From: Phycisphaerae bacterium
GTDB taxonomy: Bacteria; Planctomycetota; Phycisphaerae; Phycisphaerales; UBA1924
Assembly: GCA_022180725.1 (NCBI GenBank)
Contig: BQMO01000001.1
Coordinates: 124,001-188,000 of the forward strand
DNA: 64,000 bases
Direction: 5' to 3'
Of this stretch, positions 1 through 7,760 are shown piece by piece (the stretch's first letter is position 1; every line of letters begins with the position of its first letter). Made by a program: the position numbers and the translations under genes. Under the pieces are notes generated by a model. It was not told where the DNA came from and made no database searches. It saw only the letters and a program-made list of their open reading frames with translations.

Positions 1-1
1 C

Positions 2-292
2 ACGCTCGAGATCATCGAGTCCGTCAAACTGTCGTGGAAACGCACGCGCGATTTCGCCTGGCCCCTGGTCGGGCTGGCCATCCTGCTCGCCCTGATCAGC
101 CTCGGCACCTTCGTCCTGCTTGTCGTGCCGCTCTTCCTGCTGGGCATCCCGCTGGCGCTCGCCGCCACCGCCGCCGCGTACGACATGATCTGCCCGCAGG
201 CGTATTCGGGCACCTGCCCGGTGTGCGGCTACGACTGCCGCAACTCCCCCCCGGGCACCTGCCCGGAATGCGGGGCCGCGCTGCCCACCTGA
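2..292 (+). CDS. C-terminal part of a membrane protein with zinc-knuckle tail (partial)
   Basis: The gene starts upstream of the window; 96 residues and the TGA stop are visible. A basic stretch is followed by a long hydrophobic region at about residues 20-60 (probably two membrane helices), then a paired-cysteine motif CPVCGYDCRN..CPECG close to the end, which looks like a small zinc ribbon. A CxxCxYD..CPxCG tail is common on small membrane proteins of planctomycetes (recalled family knowledge). The substrate or partner is not known. Its 3' end overlaps the end of the convergent gene at 229-627, which carries the same type of motif. The function cannot be assigned. Confidence 0.6.
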   Translation, partial: TLEIIESVKLSWKRTRDFAWPLVGLAILLALISLGTFVLLVVPLFLLGIPLALAATAAAYDMICPQAYSGTCPVCGYDCRNSPPGTCPECGAALPT

Positions 293-627
293 TCCACCGT
301 CCGCCCGCACCCTGGGCAGGCCGGCCCCTCGACGCCGCGCAGGTCGTACTGACACGCTCGACACCGCGCGGCATCGTCGGCAAGGATCCACGCAACGACC
401 TCGCGTCCACCCAACGCCAGATACACACCCAGCGCGACCTGGGACGCCGCGGCCACCAGATACCCGCACGTGGCAAAGACGCCGAACCACGTCCACCCGG
501 CATTTGACGCCCCGTGCAGCCATTCGCCCGTCCGGACAATCTGATCGAGCAATCTCGGCGTGCCAAGCCCGGCGAGGATCAGCCCGACACACCGGACGCT
601 CAACGGAAACCACGAACGGTCGTTCAT
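229..627 (-). CDS. Small membrane protein with YDLRG zinc-knuckle motif
   Basis: A 132-residue protein. The start chosen is the ATG at 627 because it overlaps the TGA of the upstream gene (ATGA), a sign of translational coupling. It has a hydrophobic N-terminal segment (about residues 10-25) and a second membrane segment (about 48-75), followed by CRACQYDLRG and, a few residues later, CPGCG, a zinc-ribbon-like pair typical of planctomycete proteins of unknown function. The last ten or so residues after the knuckle overlap the convergent gene ending at 292. The function is unknown. The motif suggests metal binding or a structural knob on the cytoplasmic face. Confidence 0.65.
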   Translation of the reverse strand: MNDRSWFPLSVRCVGLILAGLGTPRLLDQIVRTGEWLHGASNAGWTWFGVFATCGYLVAAASQVALGVYLALGGREVVAWILADDAARCRACQYDLRGVEGPACPGCGRTVDQVGSAAPHSGQVPGGELRQS

Positions 628-920
628 CGCGCCATCCTCCGCGTGAGCCACCCCAGATTCCTTCCCGGAAGGGCCACGAGCGCCACCCCGCATACGCATC
701 CCACCAACGGCATCCACGCCTCGGGCCTCGCCAACGACCACCATCCGCCGTACGGCGAAAAGGAAAAACCATGCCGGATCATGCCGTTGATCGCGCCCAT
801 CCAAAGCAACACGCACGTCAACGCACCCGGCAGCATCACACCGCCCAAGATCAACCCCGCCAGGCGCAGCACGAGCGCGGGGCGTTCGAATCGGAAAGGC
901 ACCGTGTGCGTCGTATCCAT
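624..920 (-). CDS. Small two-helix membrane protein, unknown function
   Basis: A 98-residue protein. The ATG at 920 begins a short polar segment, then a hydrophobic helix at about residues 16-42 and another at about 70-86, ending in a basic tail. The longer frame upstream of 920 is arginine-rich shadow sequence and is not used. It ends in ATGA overlap with the next gene (229-627), so the two are very likely co-translated. No family is recognised. The pairing suggests a two-component membrane assembly, which is inference only. Confidence 0.6.
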   Translation of the reverse strand: MDTTHTVPFRFERPALVLRLAGLILGGVMLPGALTCVLLWMGAINGMIRHGFSFSPYGGWWSLARPEAWMPLVGCVCGVALVALPGRNLGWLTRRMAR

Positions 921-952
921 GAAACGCAGTCTACCAAGGGCCGCGTCGATCT

Positions 953-2473
953 TCAGGCGAGCCAGCGCGGGTCCACGTGCATGCCGGGCGGGAGCGTTGC
1001 CCCCTCGCCGTGCTCTTCCAGCCCTGCCACCGCGTACGCGCAGTAATCCAGCGAGAACGCGCCCGCGGGGCGGTGGTTGCCGGAGCGTCCCAGCCCGCCA
1101 AAGGGCAGACGGGACGAGGCCCCGGCCGTGCCGGTGTTGACGTTCACGCACCCGGCCTGGGCCTCGCGCCGGAACCGTTCCATCGCGGCGGCGTCACGCG
1201 TGAAGAGGCTCGCCGCCAGACCAAACCGCGTCGCGTTGACCTGCGCGAGCGCCTCCTCGAACGAGTCGGCGACGCTGACGCGCAGACACGGGCCGAAAAC
1301 TTCCTCGTCCGCCCCCGCGCCGCCGTCGAGCGTGAACTGCTCCACGCGCATCACCCCGGGCGTCATGTACCACCCGCCCGTCCCGCCGTCGGTGGGCGTC
1401 ATGGGCACGAGGACTTCGCCCCCGGCCTTGGCCAGCCGTGCCTGCGCCGCGAGCACGCCCGCCCGCGCCTCATCCGAGATCATCGGCCCCATGAAGACCG
1501 GGTGAGTGGCCGCCGGGTCGCCCACGATGAGCGCCGACGCCGCCTTGCAGAGCGCGGGGATCACCCGGTCCGCGATCTCGCGGGACACGATCACCCGCCG
1601 CGTGCAGGTGCACCGCTGTCCCGTCGAGATGAACGCGGCCCGTACACACTCGCGCACGGCGAGACCGAGATCGGCATCGGCAAGAATGACCACCGCGTTG
1701 TTCCCGCCCATTTCCAGCGCGAGCAGACGTCCGGGACGGTCGAGGTTCGCCTCCAGGATGCGTCGCCCGACCGGCCAGGAACCGGTAAAGAGCACGCCGT
1801 CGATCCCTTCGCCGCCGGCGAGTTTCGCCGCCACGTCCGCCCCGCCGTGCACAAGATTGATCACGCCCGGCGGGGCACCCTCCGCGTCGAGCGCTTCCTG
1901 CCAGAGCATCGCCAGCGCCTGCCCGCTGGCGGGGGCCTTCTCCGACGGCTTGAACACCGCGGTGTTGCCCATGAGCAACGCGGGCGCCAGGTGCCCGTGC
2001 GGGAGGTGCATGGGAAAGTTGAACGGCCCGAGGACGGCCATCACCCCGTGCGGGCGGAACCAGCACGCGCCACGCCGCGTCCCCGCGGCGGAAACCTCGA
2101 ACCCGGTCACCCTTCGCAACGGACCGTCCGGATCGAGCGTGATATCGATCTTCGTCGCCAGCAACTGGGCCTCGCCAAGAGCATCCCAGGTCACTTTTCC
2201 CGTTTCATCGCGGATGATCGTCGCGAGGTCCCCGGCCCGTGCGGTCGCGAGCGCGGCGAACTTGCGGAGCACGGCGGCCCGACGATCGAGCGGCCAGGCC
2301 GACCACGCGGAAAGGGCGCCCCGCGCCGCGGCGACCGCCGCCGAGGCCGCGTCGAGGGTCGGTGAGCCTTCCCAGACACACACACTCGGCCGGGCGGGGT
2401 TGAAACGCCGATGACCGCGCCCGGGAACTGGCACGCGCACCCCGCCGATCAGGTTCTCCCCGGCAACGCTCAC
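953..2473 (-). CDS. astD: N-succinylglutamate 5-semialdehyde dehydrogenase
   Basis: A 506-residue NAD(P)-dependent aldehyde dehydrogenase of the ALDH superfamily, full length. The segment around residues 149-178 (GPFNFPMHLPHGHLAPALL, then GNTAVFKPSE) is closest to AstD among ALDH families. The catalytic Cys is C288 in STGQRC, the general base Glu is E254 in ALEMGGNN, and FTGS (229-232) lies in the cofactor site. AstD oxidises N-succinylglutamate semialdehyde to N-succinylglutamate in the arginine succinyltransferase pathway. Its start ATG overlaps the stop of astA by four bases, so the two form an operon. astB, astC and astE are not in the window. Confidence 0.88.
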   Translation of the reverse strand: MSVAGENLIGGVRVPVPGRGHRRFNPARPSVCVWEGSPTLDAASAAVAAARGALSAWSAWPLDRRAAVLRKFAALATARAGDLATIIRDETGKVTWDALGEAQLLATKIDITLDPDGPLRRVTGFEVSAAGTRRGACWFRPHGVMAVLGPFNFPMHLPHGHLAPALLMGNTAVFKPSEKAPASGQALAMLWQEALDAEGAPPGVINLVHGGADVAAKLAGGEGIDGVLFTGSWPVGRRILEANLDRPGRLLALEMGGNNAVVILADADLGLAVRECVRAAFISTGQRCTCTRRVIVSREIADRVIPALCKAASALIVGDPAATHPVFMGPMISDEARAGVLAAQARLAKAGGEVLVPMTPTDGGTGGWYMTPGVMRVEQFTLDGGAGADEEVFGPCLRVSVADSFEEALAQVNATRFGLAASLFTRDAAAMERFRREAQAGCVNVNTGTAGASSRLPFGGLGRSGNHRPAGAFSLDYCAYAVAGLEEHGEGATLPPGMHVDPRWLA

Positions 2474-3618
2474 ACCCGCGCCTTTCGCCGAGAACTCGCC
2501 TTCGACGCCGCCGGTGTCGCCGGGTTGGCGCCCAGCGGCGTCAGCCCGATCTCCGCGCCGGGTTTGATGCCCAGGAGCGCGAGCACCGCGCCGGGCACCT
2601 TCGCCGAGTCGCCCGCGAGATCCACCCCCACCTCGGTCGCCCGGAACTCCCCGTCTCGATCAAGGGTCGAGATGATCGCGCGTGTCGCGCCCGCGTCGCG
2701 TGATCCGGCCTTGGCCGCACGCACGCGGCGGGTATCACGCACGAGCGGTACTTCCGCCGCCGTTGCGTCCAGGTGCGGCCCGCCGTCGAACGGATCGACG
2801 AACCCGCGGTTCTTGAACCCCAGCGATTCGAGCAGCCGCACCGCGGGGATGGTCTCTCGCCCGACGACGCCGATCTGGTTCTGCACCTCGAGCGGGAAAA
2901 GGGAGAGGTAAATTTCTTCTCGCGGGAGAAGTTCGGAGATGAAGTTGCGGTTGTGCTGACAGAAGCGGTCGGCCTCGCCGAACCGCACGGGGATGAACTT
3001 GCGGCCGAAGTGATCCCAGAAGATGTTGTCGCCCTCTTCCGTCACGGGGCCCATCATCTCGGCGAGAATGCGGTCGGAGAAGAGTTCGCGGTGAAGGGCA
3101 ATCCAGTGGAATCGCACGAACGACAGCAGCCGTCCGGGGCGCAGCGCGTGCCCGCGGTACGACGGCTGGATGATGAGTCCGCCGATCTCCGTCGGGCCCG
3201 TCTCGTCGCCGAACAACTGCCCAACCTTGTGCGTGCTCCCCCACCCCAGGCGCTGGGACTTGAAGTTCTTCTCGGTGATGCGGAAGGTCCAGTTGGGGTT
3301 GCCCGGCCCGCCCTGGTGGGCGCGAACCTGCGACGTGCCGATCACGCCGCGCGTCTCCGTGTCCTCGATCGTGAACATGAACGCATCGGATTCTTCCTCG
3401 ACCTCCGCCCACCCGGAGATTTTCGACGCCGTGCGCCGCCGGGGACGATCTCGCACATCGACCTTGGCCCCCGCCACGCGCTTGAAGCACCGGGCCGAGT
3501 GGTCGATCTTGCCGTGGATGATCGCTTCGTTGGGCGGCAGGTTGATGAAATACACCATCCGCGCCAACTTCAGCAGCGTCGAGACATCATCAGGCTTGGA
3601 ATGCCTCACCAGAAACAT
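2470..3618 (-). CDS. astA: Arginine N-succinyltransferase
   Basis: A 382-residue protein of the AstA family (GNAT-like fold). It transfers succinate from succinyl-CoA to the alpha-amino group of arginine, the first step of the AST pathway. Family landmarks in order are LPPNEA near residue 27, the FTIEDTETRGVIGTS stretch, an RGHALRPGRLLS-like strand, FWDHFGRKF, LPREEIYLSLFP, and GFVDPFDGGPHLDA near the end of the conserved region. The start at 3618 has a GGGAG ribosome site about six bases upstream; a longer upstream frame is ignored. The C-terminus after DATAAEV runs some 40 residues beyond what the family usually shows. Confidence 0.85.
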   Translation of the reverse strand: MFLVRHSKPDDVSTLLKLARMVYFINLPPNEAIIHGKIDHSARCFKRVAGAKVDVRDRPRRRTASKISGWAEVEEESDAFMFTIEDTETRGVIGTSQVRAHQGGPGNPNWTFRITEKNFKSQRLGWGSTHKVGQLFGDETGPTEIGGLIIQPSYRGHALRPGRLLSFVRFHWIALHRELFSDRILAEMMGPVTEEGDNIFWDHFGRKFIPVRFGEADRFCQHNRNFISELLPREEIYLSLFPLEVQNQIGVVGRETIPAVRLLESLGFKNRGFVDPFDGGPHLDATAAEVPLVRDTRRVRAAKAGSRDAGATRAIISTLDRDGEFRATEVGVDLAGDSAKVPGAVLALLGIKPGAEIGLTPLGANPATPAASKASSRRKARV

Positions 3619-3746
3619 GCACGCTCCCGGCCCGCATCGGAGCCGCTTCACCCAGTCCTTCGCATCGGCTTGTGCTCGGGATCGCATGGTAGGGAGTCGC
3701 CACGGTCCTCGCCCCACGTCCGCATAACGTCGGTACGCTTCTCCCC

Positions 3747-4721
3747 ATGCTCATGAACCTCCTCGCATTCCTCGGCGGGCTGGTCGCGCTGCTCATCGGC
3801 GGACGGCTTCTTGTCGCCGCCTCCGTCGATACCGCCACGCGCCTGCGCGTCTCCCCGCTGGTCGTGGGCCTCACCCTCGTCGCCTGGGGGACCTCCGCCC
3901 CGGAACTGGCGCTCAACATCGTCTCCGCGCTCCGGGGGCGCTCCGATATGGCCACGGGGAACATCGTCGGGGCCAACATCTGCAACATGGCGCTGGTGCT
4001 CGGCGCGGCGGCGCTGCTCCGGCCGCTGGTCGTTCAGGAACGCCTCATCCGGGTCGAGATCTGGCTCAACGCGGGCATCCTGGTCTTCATGGCCGTGCTC
4101 GGGCTCGCGGCCGGTTTTCAACGGTGGGAAGGGGCCGTCATGCTCTTCGTGTTCGGCCTCTACAGCATGTGGACCATCATGGCCGCGCTCCGCGCGTCGG
4201 CGGGCACTGTCGATCCGACGACGAACGTTACCGACCCCGCCGGGAATCCGGCCCCGATGAGCTGGCTGCTGATTGTCGCCTGCTTCGTGGGCGGCTTGAT
4301 CCTGCTCTCCATCGGCGGGTCGTTCGCCAGCGACGGGGCCAGCGGCATCGCCCTGGCGCTCAGCGTCCCCCCCGCCGTCGTCGGCGTCACCGTCGTCTCG
4401 ATCGGCACCACCCTGCCCGAACTCGTGACCTGCGTGCTCGCCGTGCGAAAAGGTCAATCCGACCTCGCCATGGGCAACGCCGTCGGCTCGTGCCTCTTCA
4501 ACGCCGGCGCGATCTTCGGTCTGACAGCCCTCATCGCGCCCCCCGCCGCTGGGCCGACCCTCACCGCCCCGCTCCTCTACATGGCGTTGCTCGCGCTGGT
4601 CCTGATCCCCTTCAGCCGCACCGACCATCGCACCGTTTCGCGACTGGAAGGGATCGTTCTGCTCGGGTCGTACGCGGCGTTCCTCGCGTACGCAGGATGG
4701 CAGGCCCGCGCGATGGGCTAA
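3747..4721 (+). CDS. Na+/Ca2+ exchanger family inner-membrane antiporter (YrbG/CaxA-like)
   Basis: A 324-residue polytopic membrane protein with two homologous halves of about five helices each, as in the Ca2+:cation antiporter family. The two alpha-repeat motifs are clear: GTSAPELALN in the first half and GTTLPELVTC in the second, each followed by a GN.VGS/GAN.CN segment (GNIVGANICN and GNAVGSCLFN) that binds the cation. The hydrophilic linker lies at about residues 150-170. It probably exchanges Na+ for Ca2+ across the inner membrane. No convincing ribosome site precedes the ATG. Its stop overlaps the end of the convergent lpxK by four bases. Confidence 0.88.
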   Translation: MLMNLLAFLGGLVALLIGGRLLVAASVDTATRLRVSPLVVGLTLVAWGTSAPELALNIVSALRGRSDMATGNIVGANICNMALVLGAAALLRPLVVQERLIRVEIWLNAGILVFMAVLGLAAGFQRWEGAVMLFVFGLYSMWTIMAALRASAGTVDPTTNVTDPAGNPAPMSWLLIVACFVGGLILLSIGGSFASDGASGIALALSVPPAVVGVTVVSIGTTLPELVTCVLAVRKGQSDLAMGNAVGSCLFNAGAIFGLTALIAPPAAGPTLTAPLLYMALLALVLIPFSRTDHRTVSRLEGIVLLGSYAAFLAYAGWQARAMG

Positions 4722-5794
4722 CTCATCGTCAGCGCCTCCCGCACCGACCCGAGCACACCCGCCTCGCCCTCCAGAAACTCCAGCCCGAGCCGCGGCACCA
4801 CGACAGGGTTAGGCCAGCCCTCGACAACGCGCGGGCCGAGCTTCGTCCAGTCTTTGCCCGTCGTCAGCATCACCCCGGCCCGCGAGCGCGTCACCTCGCC
4901 GCGAAGCCGCGCCACCGTCTCCGCCGAGTACGGGTCGTGGTCACGCAGGATCTTCGTTCCGACAACCTCGGCTCCGTGCGCCTTCACCGACTCAACGAAC
5001 GGCCCGGGATTTCCGATCGCGCAGACCACGTACGCCCGCACGCCCGCGAGGATCGAGGGCGAGGCTTCACGCACCGTCGATCCTTCGTGCACCGCCACGC
5101 TCGTCCACGCATGCCGCGTGAGCGTCACGACCGCGCGGGGCGCCTGTGACGCGGCCCGCGCGACAAGTTCCCGCCGTACCGACCCGGACACGCGGTCGGC
5201 GTGCGAAAACACCACCACGCCCGCCCGCGCGAGCGACCCGACCGGCTCACGCAGCCACCCCAACGGCAGCATCGCATCCTCCCACGGCGGGCGCGTCGCG
5301 TCGATCATCACGAGGTCGAGGTTCCGCGCAAGGCGTCGGTGCTGAAAACCGTCGTCGAGCACCACCACGTCCACCGCCCCGCCCTCGGAGGTTGCGAAGA
5401 GTTCGAGCAGCCCGAGCACGCGGTCGGGCTGGGCCACGATCGGCATCGTGGGGAACATGGCGCGATAGTCCATCGCCTCGTCGCTGGCCCCGCCGCGCGG
5501 CGCATACCCGCGCATCGCCACGCACGGCACGCGCCCCAGGTCGATCAATCGTCGCAGCAGGTAGGCCACCATGGGCGACTTGCCCGTCCCCCCGACGGAG
5601 AGGTTGCCCACCGAGATCACGGGGCGGTCGAGCGTCACCACGCCGCGGCCTGCATCGAAAAGGCGGTTGCGCCGGGCGATCGCGGCAGCGTAGAGCGGGG
5701 CGAACACCCGCCCGAGCACGGGGGGCAGCGGGCCGGCGCGTCGCGTCGCGGGGGTCATCGTGCCGGGAGCGTATTCGGCGTGAGGTGCGGGCAT
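4718..5794 (-). CDS. lpxK: Tetraacyldisaccharide 4'-kinase (lipid A biosynthesis)
   Basis: A 358-residue LpxK. It phosphorylates the 4' position of the lipid A disaccharide at the inner membrane, so the cell makes a lipid A type outer membrane. The Walker A loop is GGTGKSP (residues 68-74) in SVGNLSVGGTGKSP, and the LpxK signature LDDGFQHRRL follows about 90 residues later. An N-terminal hydrophobic region (LPPVLGRVFAPLYAAAIARRN) is the usual membrane-associating helix. The start at 5794 is chosen because its ATG shares one base with the TGA of the preceding gene (TGATG). The next in-frame ATG, at 5759, is an alternative. Confidence 0.9.
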   Translation of the reverse strand: MPAPHAEYAPGTMTPATRRAGPLPPVLGRVFAPLYAAAIARRNRLFDAGRGVVTLDRPVISVGNLSVGGTGKSPMVAYLLRRLIDLGRVPCVAMRGYAPRGGASDEAMDYRAMFPTMPIVAQPDRVLGLLELFATSEGGAVDVVVLDDGFQHRRLARNLDLVMIDATRPPWEDAMLPLGWLREPVGSLARAGVVVFSHADRVSGSVRRELVARAASQAPRAVVTLTRHAWTSVAVHEGSTVREASPSILAGVRAYVVCAIGNPGPFVESVKAHGAEVVGTKILRDHDPYSAETVARLRGEVTRSRAGVMLTTGKDWTKLGPRVVEGWPNPVVVPRLGLEFLEGEAGVLGSVREALTMS

Positions 5795-6183
5795 CAGGCC
5801 TTGGGCGCGTCGGGCACCGCCGCGGCGTGGGCGTCGCGCAGTTCCCGCCGCAGCGCCTTCATCCCCGCACGATGCAGCCGCCACGTGTTCACCACGTCCA
5901 GCCCCGCCAGCGCCATGACGAGCACCAGCAGGCCCGTCGTGAGCATCCAGGACAGCACAAACTCACGCGGCCCGTGCACCGGGTCGGCCAAGCAGAGGGC
6001 GTACGACATGACCGGCAACGTCAGCATCATCAGCAGCCCGCCCATCGCCCGGATGCGCCGCCGACTCGCCGGCATGTCCGCCTTGGTCACCAACAGCACG
6101 TGCGACGCCACGATCAGCAGCGTGAACCCCGCTACCGGCAGCACCACCCACGTCGGCGCCAGACTCTCCGCGAGCGTCACCAT
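5794..6183 (-). CDS. Small polytopic membrane protein between maf and lpxK
   Basis: A 129-residue protein with three hydrophobic helices (about residues 8-28, 40-62 and 72-97) and a basic, Ala-rich C-terminal tail. The ATG at 6183 is preferred because the protein then starts directly before the first helix; the longer frame upstream overlaps maf. It lies 13 bases after the maf stop and shares one base with the lpxK start, so the three genes are one transcription unit. No family is recognised. The link with lpxK suggests, but does not show, an envelope role. Confidence 0.65.
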   Translation of the reverse strand: MVTLAESLAPTWVVLPVAGFTLLIVASHVLLVTKADMPASRRRIRAMGGLLMMLTLPVMSYALCLADPVHGPREFVLSWMLTTGLLVLVMALAGLDVVNTWRLHRAGMKALRRELRDAHAAAVPDAPKA

Positions 6184-6196
6184 CGGCCGTCGGTCC

Positions 6197-6838
6197 CTAT
6201 CCGGCGCGACGCAGCCACGCCAGTTCCCGCACGACACGCGCCACGGGCAGCCCCATGATCGTCGACGCGTCGCCGGCAAACTCTATCGGCCAACCGGCCT
6301 CCATTCGCTCAGCCAGGTTGTACGCCCCGGCCTTGCCCTGCCACCGCCCCGACGCCGCGTACTCGGCCAGCGCGGCCTCGGGAATCTCCCCGAACGTCAC
6401 CGTCGCCCGCTCCGCGAACATCCGCCGCTCCTGCGTCGTCGTGTCGATCAGCGCTACCCCCGTCACCACGTCGTGCGTTCGACCCACGAATCCACGCAGA
6501 ATGTCCACCGCCTCGTCCGCGTCCCGGGGCGTGCCGATCAGCCGGCCGTCCTGCACGCACGCCGTATCCGCCCCCAGCACTACCCGCCCCGGTCCGGCCC
6601 GTTCGACCATCGACCAGGCCTTCAGGTACGCCAGCGACATCACCCACTGCTCCGGCGTCGCCCGACCGGGCGACAGCGCGCCGTCTTCGAAGGGCGGCGC
6701 CTCGGCCTCGTGTTCGATCCCCGCGCCGCGCAGCAACTCCCGCCGCCGGGGCGAGCGGCTCGCCAACACCAGCCCCGCCGTCCTCTTGGGCACTTCTTCC
6801 GCGATCGGCACGCACGCCTCCAGCATCATGGCCCCCAT
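6197..6838 (-). CDS. maf: Maf family nucleotide pyrophosphatase
   Basis: Up to 213 residues. The Maf fold is recognised from LASRSPRRRELL near the N-terminus (phosphate-binding loop), GADTACV in the middle, GRTHDVVTGVALI, and QGKAGAYN towards the end. Family members hydrolyse non-canonical or modified nucleoside triphosphates (dTTP/UTP or m7GTP, depending on subfamily) and have been linked to septum inhibition. The purine-rich GGAAGG lies directly against the ATG at 6838, so the ATG three codons inside (6829, MMLEAC) may be the true start. It is first in the maf-membrane protein-lpxK unit. Confidence 0.88.
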   Translation of the reverse strand: MGAMMLEACVPIAEEVPKRTAGLVLASRSPRRRELLRGAGIEHEAEAPPFEDGALSPGRATPEQWVMSLAYLKAWSMVERAGPGRVVLGADTACVQDGRLIGTPRDADEAVDILRGFVGRTHDVVTGVALIDTTTQERRMFAERATVTFGEIPEAALAEYAASGRWQGKAGAYNLAERMEAGWPIEFAGDASTIMGLPVARVVRELAWLRRAG

Positions 6839-6950
6839 CCTTCCGAACGCCGCTGAGCCGCTTTCATTACGCCCCCTCCATTCGACCGTTCGACCCGGCT
6901 ACCGTGAATCGCGTAAGTCGCTCCCCGTGCCTGCCGATTTGACAGTTCTC

Positions 6951-7727
6951 ATGCCCCGCGTTCACCTCATCCAAATGGACATCACCTGGGAACAGGCCCA
7001 GGTCAACCACGCGCGGGCTCGTGCGCTGCTCGACGCCGCGAAGGTCGCCCCGGGTGATCTCGTCATCCTCCCGGAGATGTTCGATACCGGGTTTTCCTTC
7101 AACACACCCGTCACCGCTGATACGCACGCCCGAACCCTCGCGTTTCTGCGCGATGCCGCGCGTCGCACGGGGGCGGTCGTCCAGGGTGGGCGAACCAGTC
7201 CTGGCTCGTCGCGTTGCCACAACGTCATGTCCGTCCTGTCGCCCGATTCGGTCGATCCGGTCGTGGAGTACGCCAAGATTCATCTCTTCGGACGAGAGGC
7301 CGACCACCTCGCCCCCGGACACGACGTGGTGACCTACCCCTGGCCAACCTCCGGCCTCACGATCACCCCGGCCATCTGCTACGACCTGCGCTTCCCCGAA
7401 GTCTTCCGCGCCGGACTGCGCGCCGGGGCACACGCCATCGCCCTTGGCGCCTGCTGGCCCAATGTCCGCAAGGAGCACTGGCGAGCGCTCTCCATCGCCC
7501 GTGCTATCGAGAACCAATCCTTCGTCTTTGCCTGCAACCGCGTGGGCCGCGATCCCGACTCACCCGCCGGCCCGGGCCTGCGCTACGACGGCGGCTCGCT
7601 CATCCTTGGCCCGCGCGGCGAGATCATCGCCGAGGCCGGCGCCGACGAAACGGTGCTCTCCGCCGAGATCAACCCAGCGCTGGTGCACGAATGGCGCGCC
7701 GCATTCCCCGCGTGGCGAGAGGCGTAG
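6951..7727 (+). CDS. Omega-amidase / Nit2-like carbon-nitrogen hydrolase
   Basis: A 258-residue nitrilase-superfamily enzyme with the full Glu-Lys-Cys triad: E42 in LPEMFDTGFS, K109 in YAKIHLF and C143 in AICYDLRFPE. The PEMFDTGF context is that of YafV/Nit2 omega-amidases, which hydrolyse alpha-ketoglutaramate or alpha-ketosuccinamate produced by glutamine transaminases, often in methionine salvage. The start at 6951 is an ATG giving MPRVHLIQ; an in-frame GTG eight codons upstream is possible. The gene diverges from maf. Substrate assignment within the superfamily is inference from the motif. Confidence 0.82.
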   Translation: MPRVHLIQMDITWEQAQVNHARARALLDAAKVAPGDLVILPEMFDTGFSFNTPVTADTHARTLAFLRDAARRTGAVVQGGRTSPGSSRCHNVMSVLSPDSVDPVVEYAKIHLFGREADHLAPGHDVVTYPWPTSGLTITPAICYDLRFPEVFRAGLRAGAHAIALGACWPNVRKEHWRALSIARAIENQSFVFACNRVGRDPDSPAGPGLRYDGGSLILGPRGEIIAEAGADETVLSAEINPALVHEWRAAFPAWREA

Positions 7728-7760
7728 CCGCTCGTTCGGCATGAATGCGATCCGTAACGC

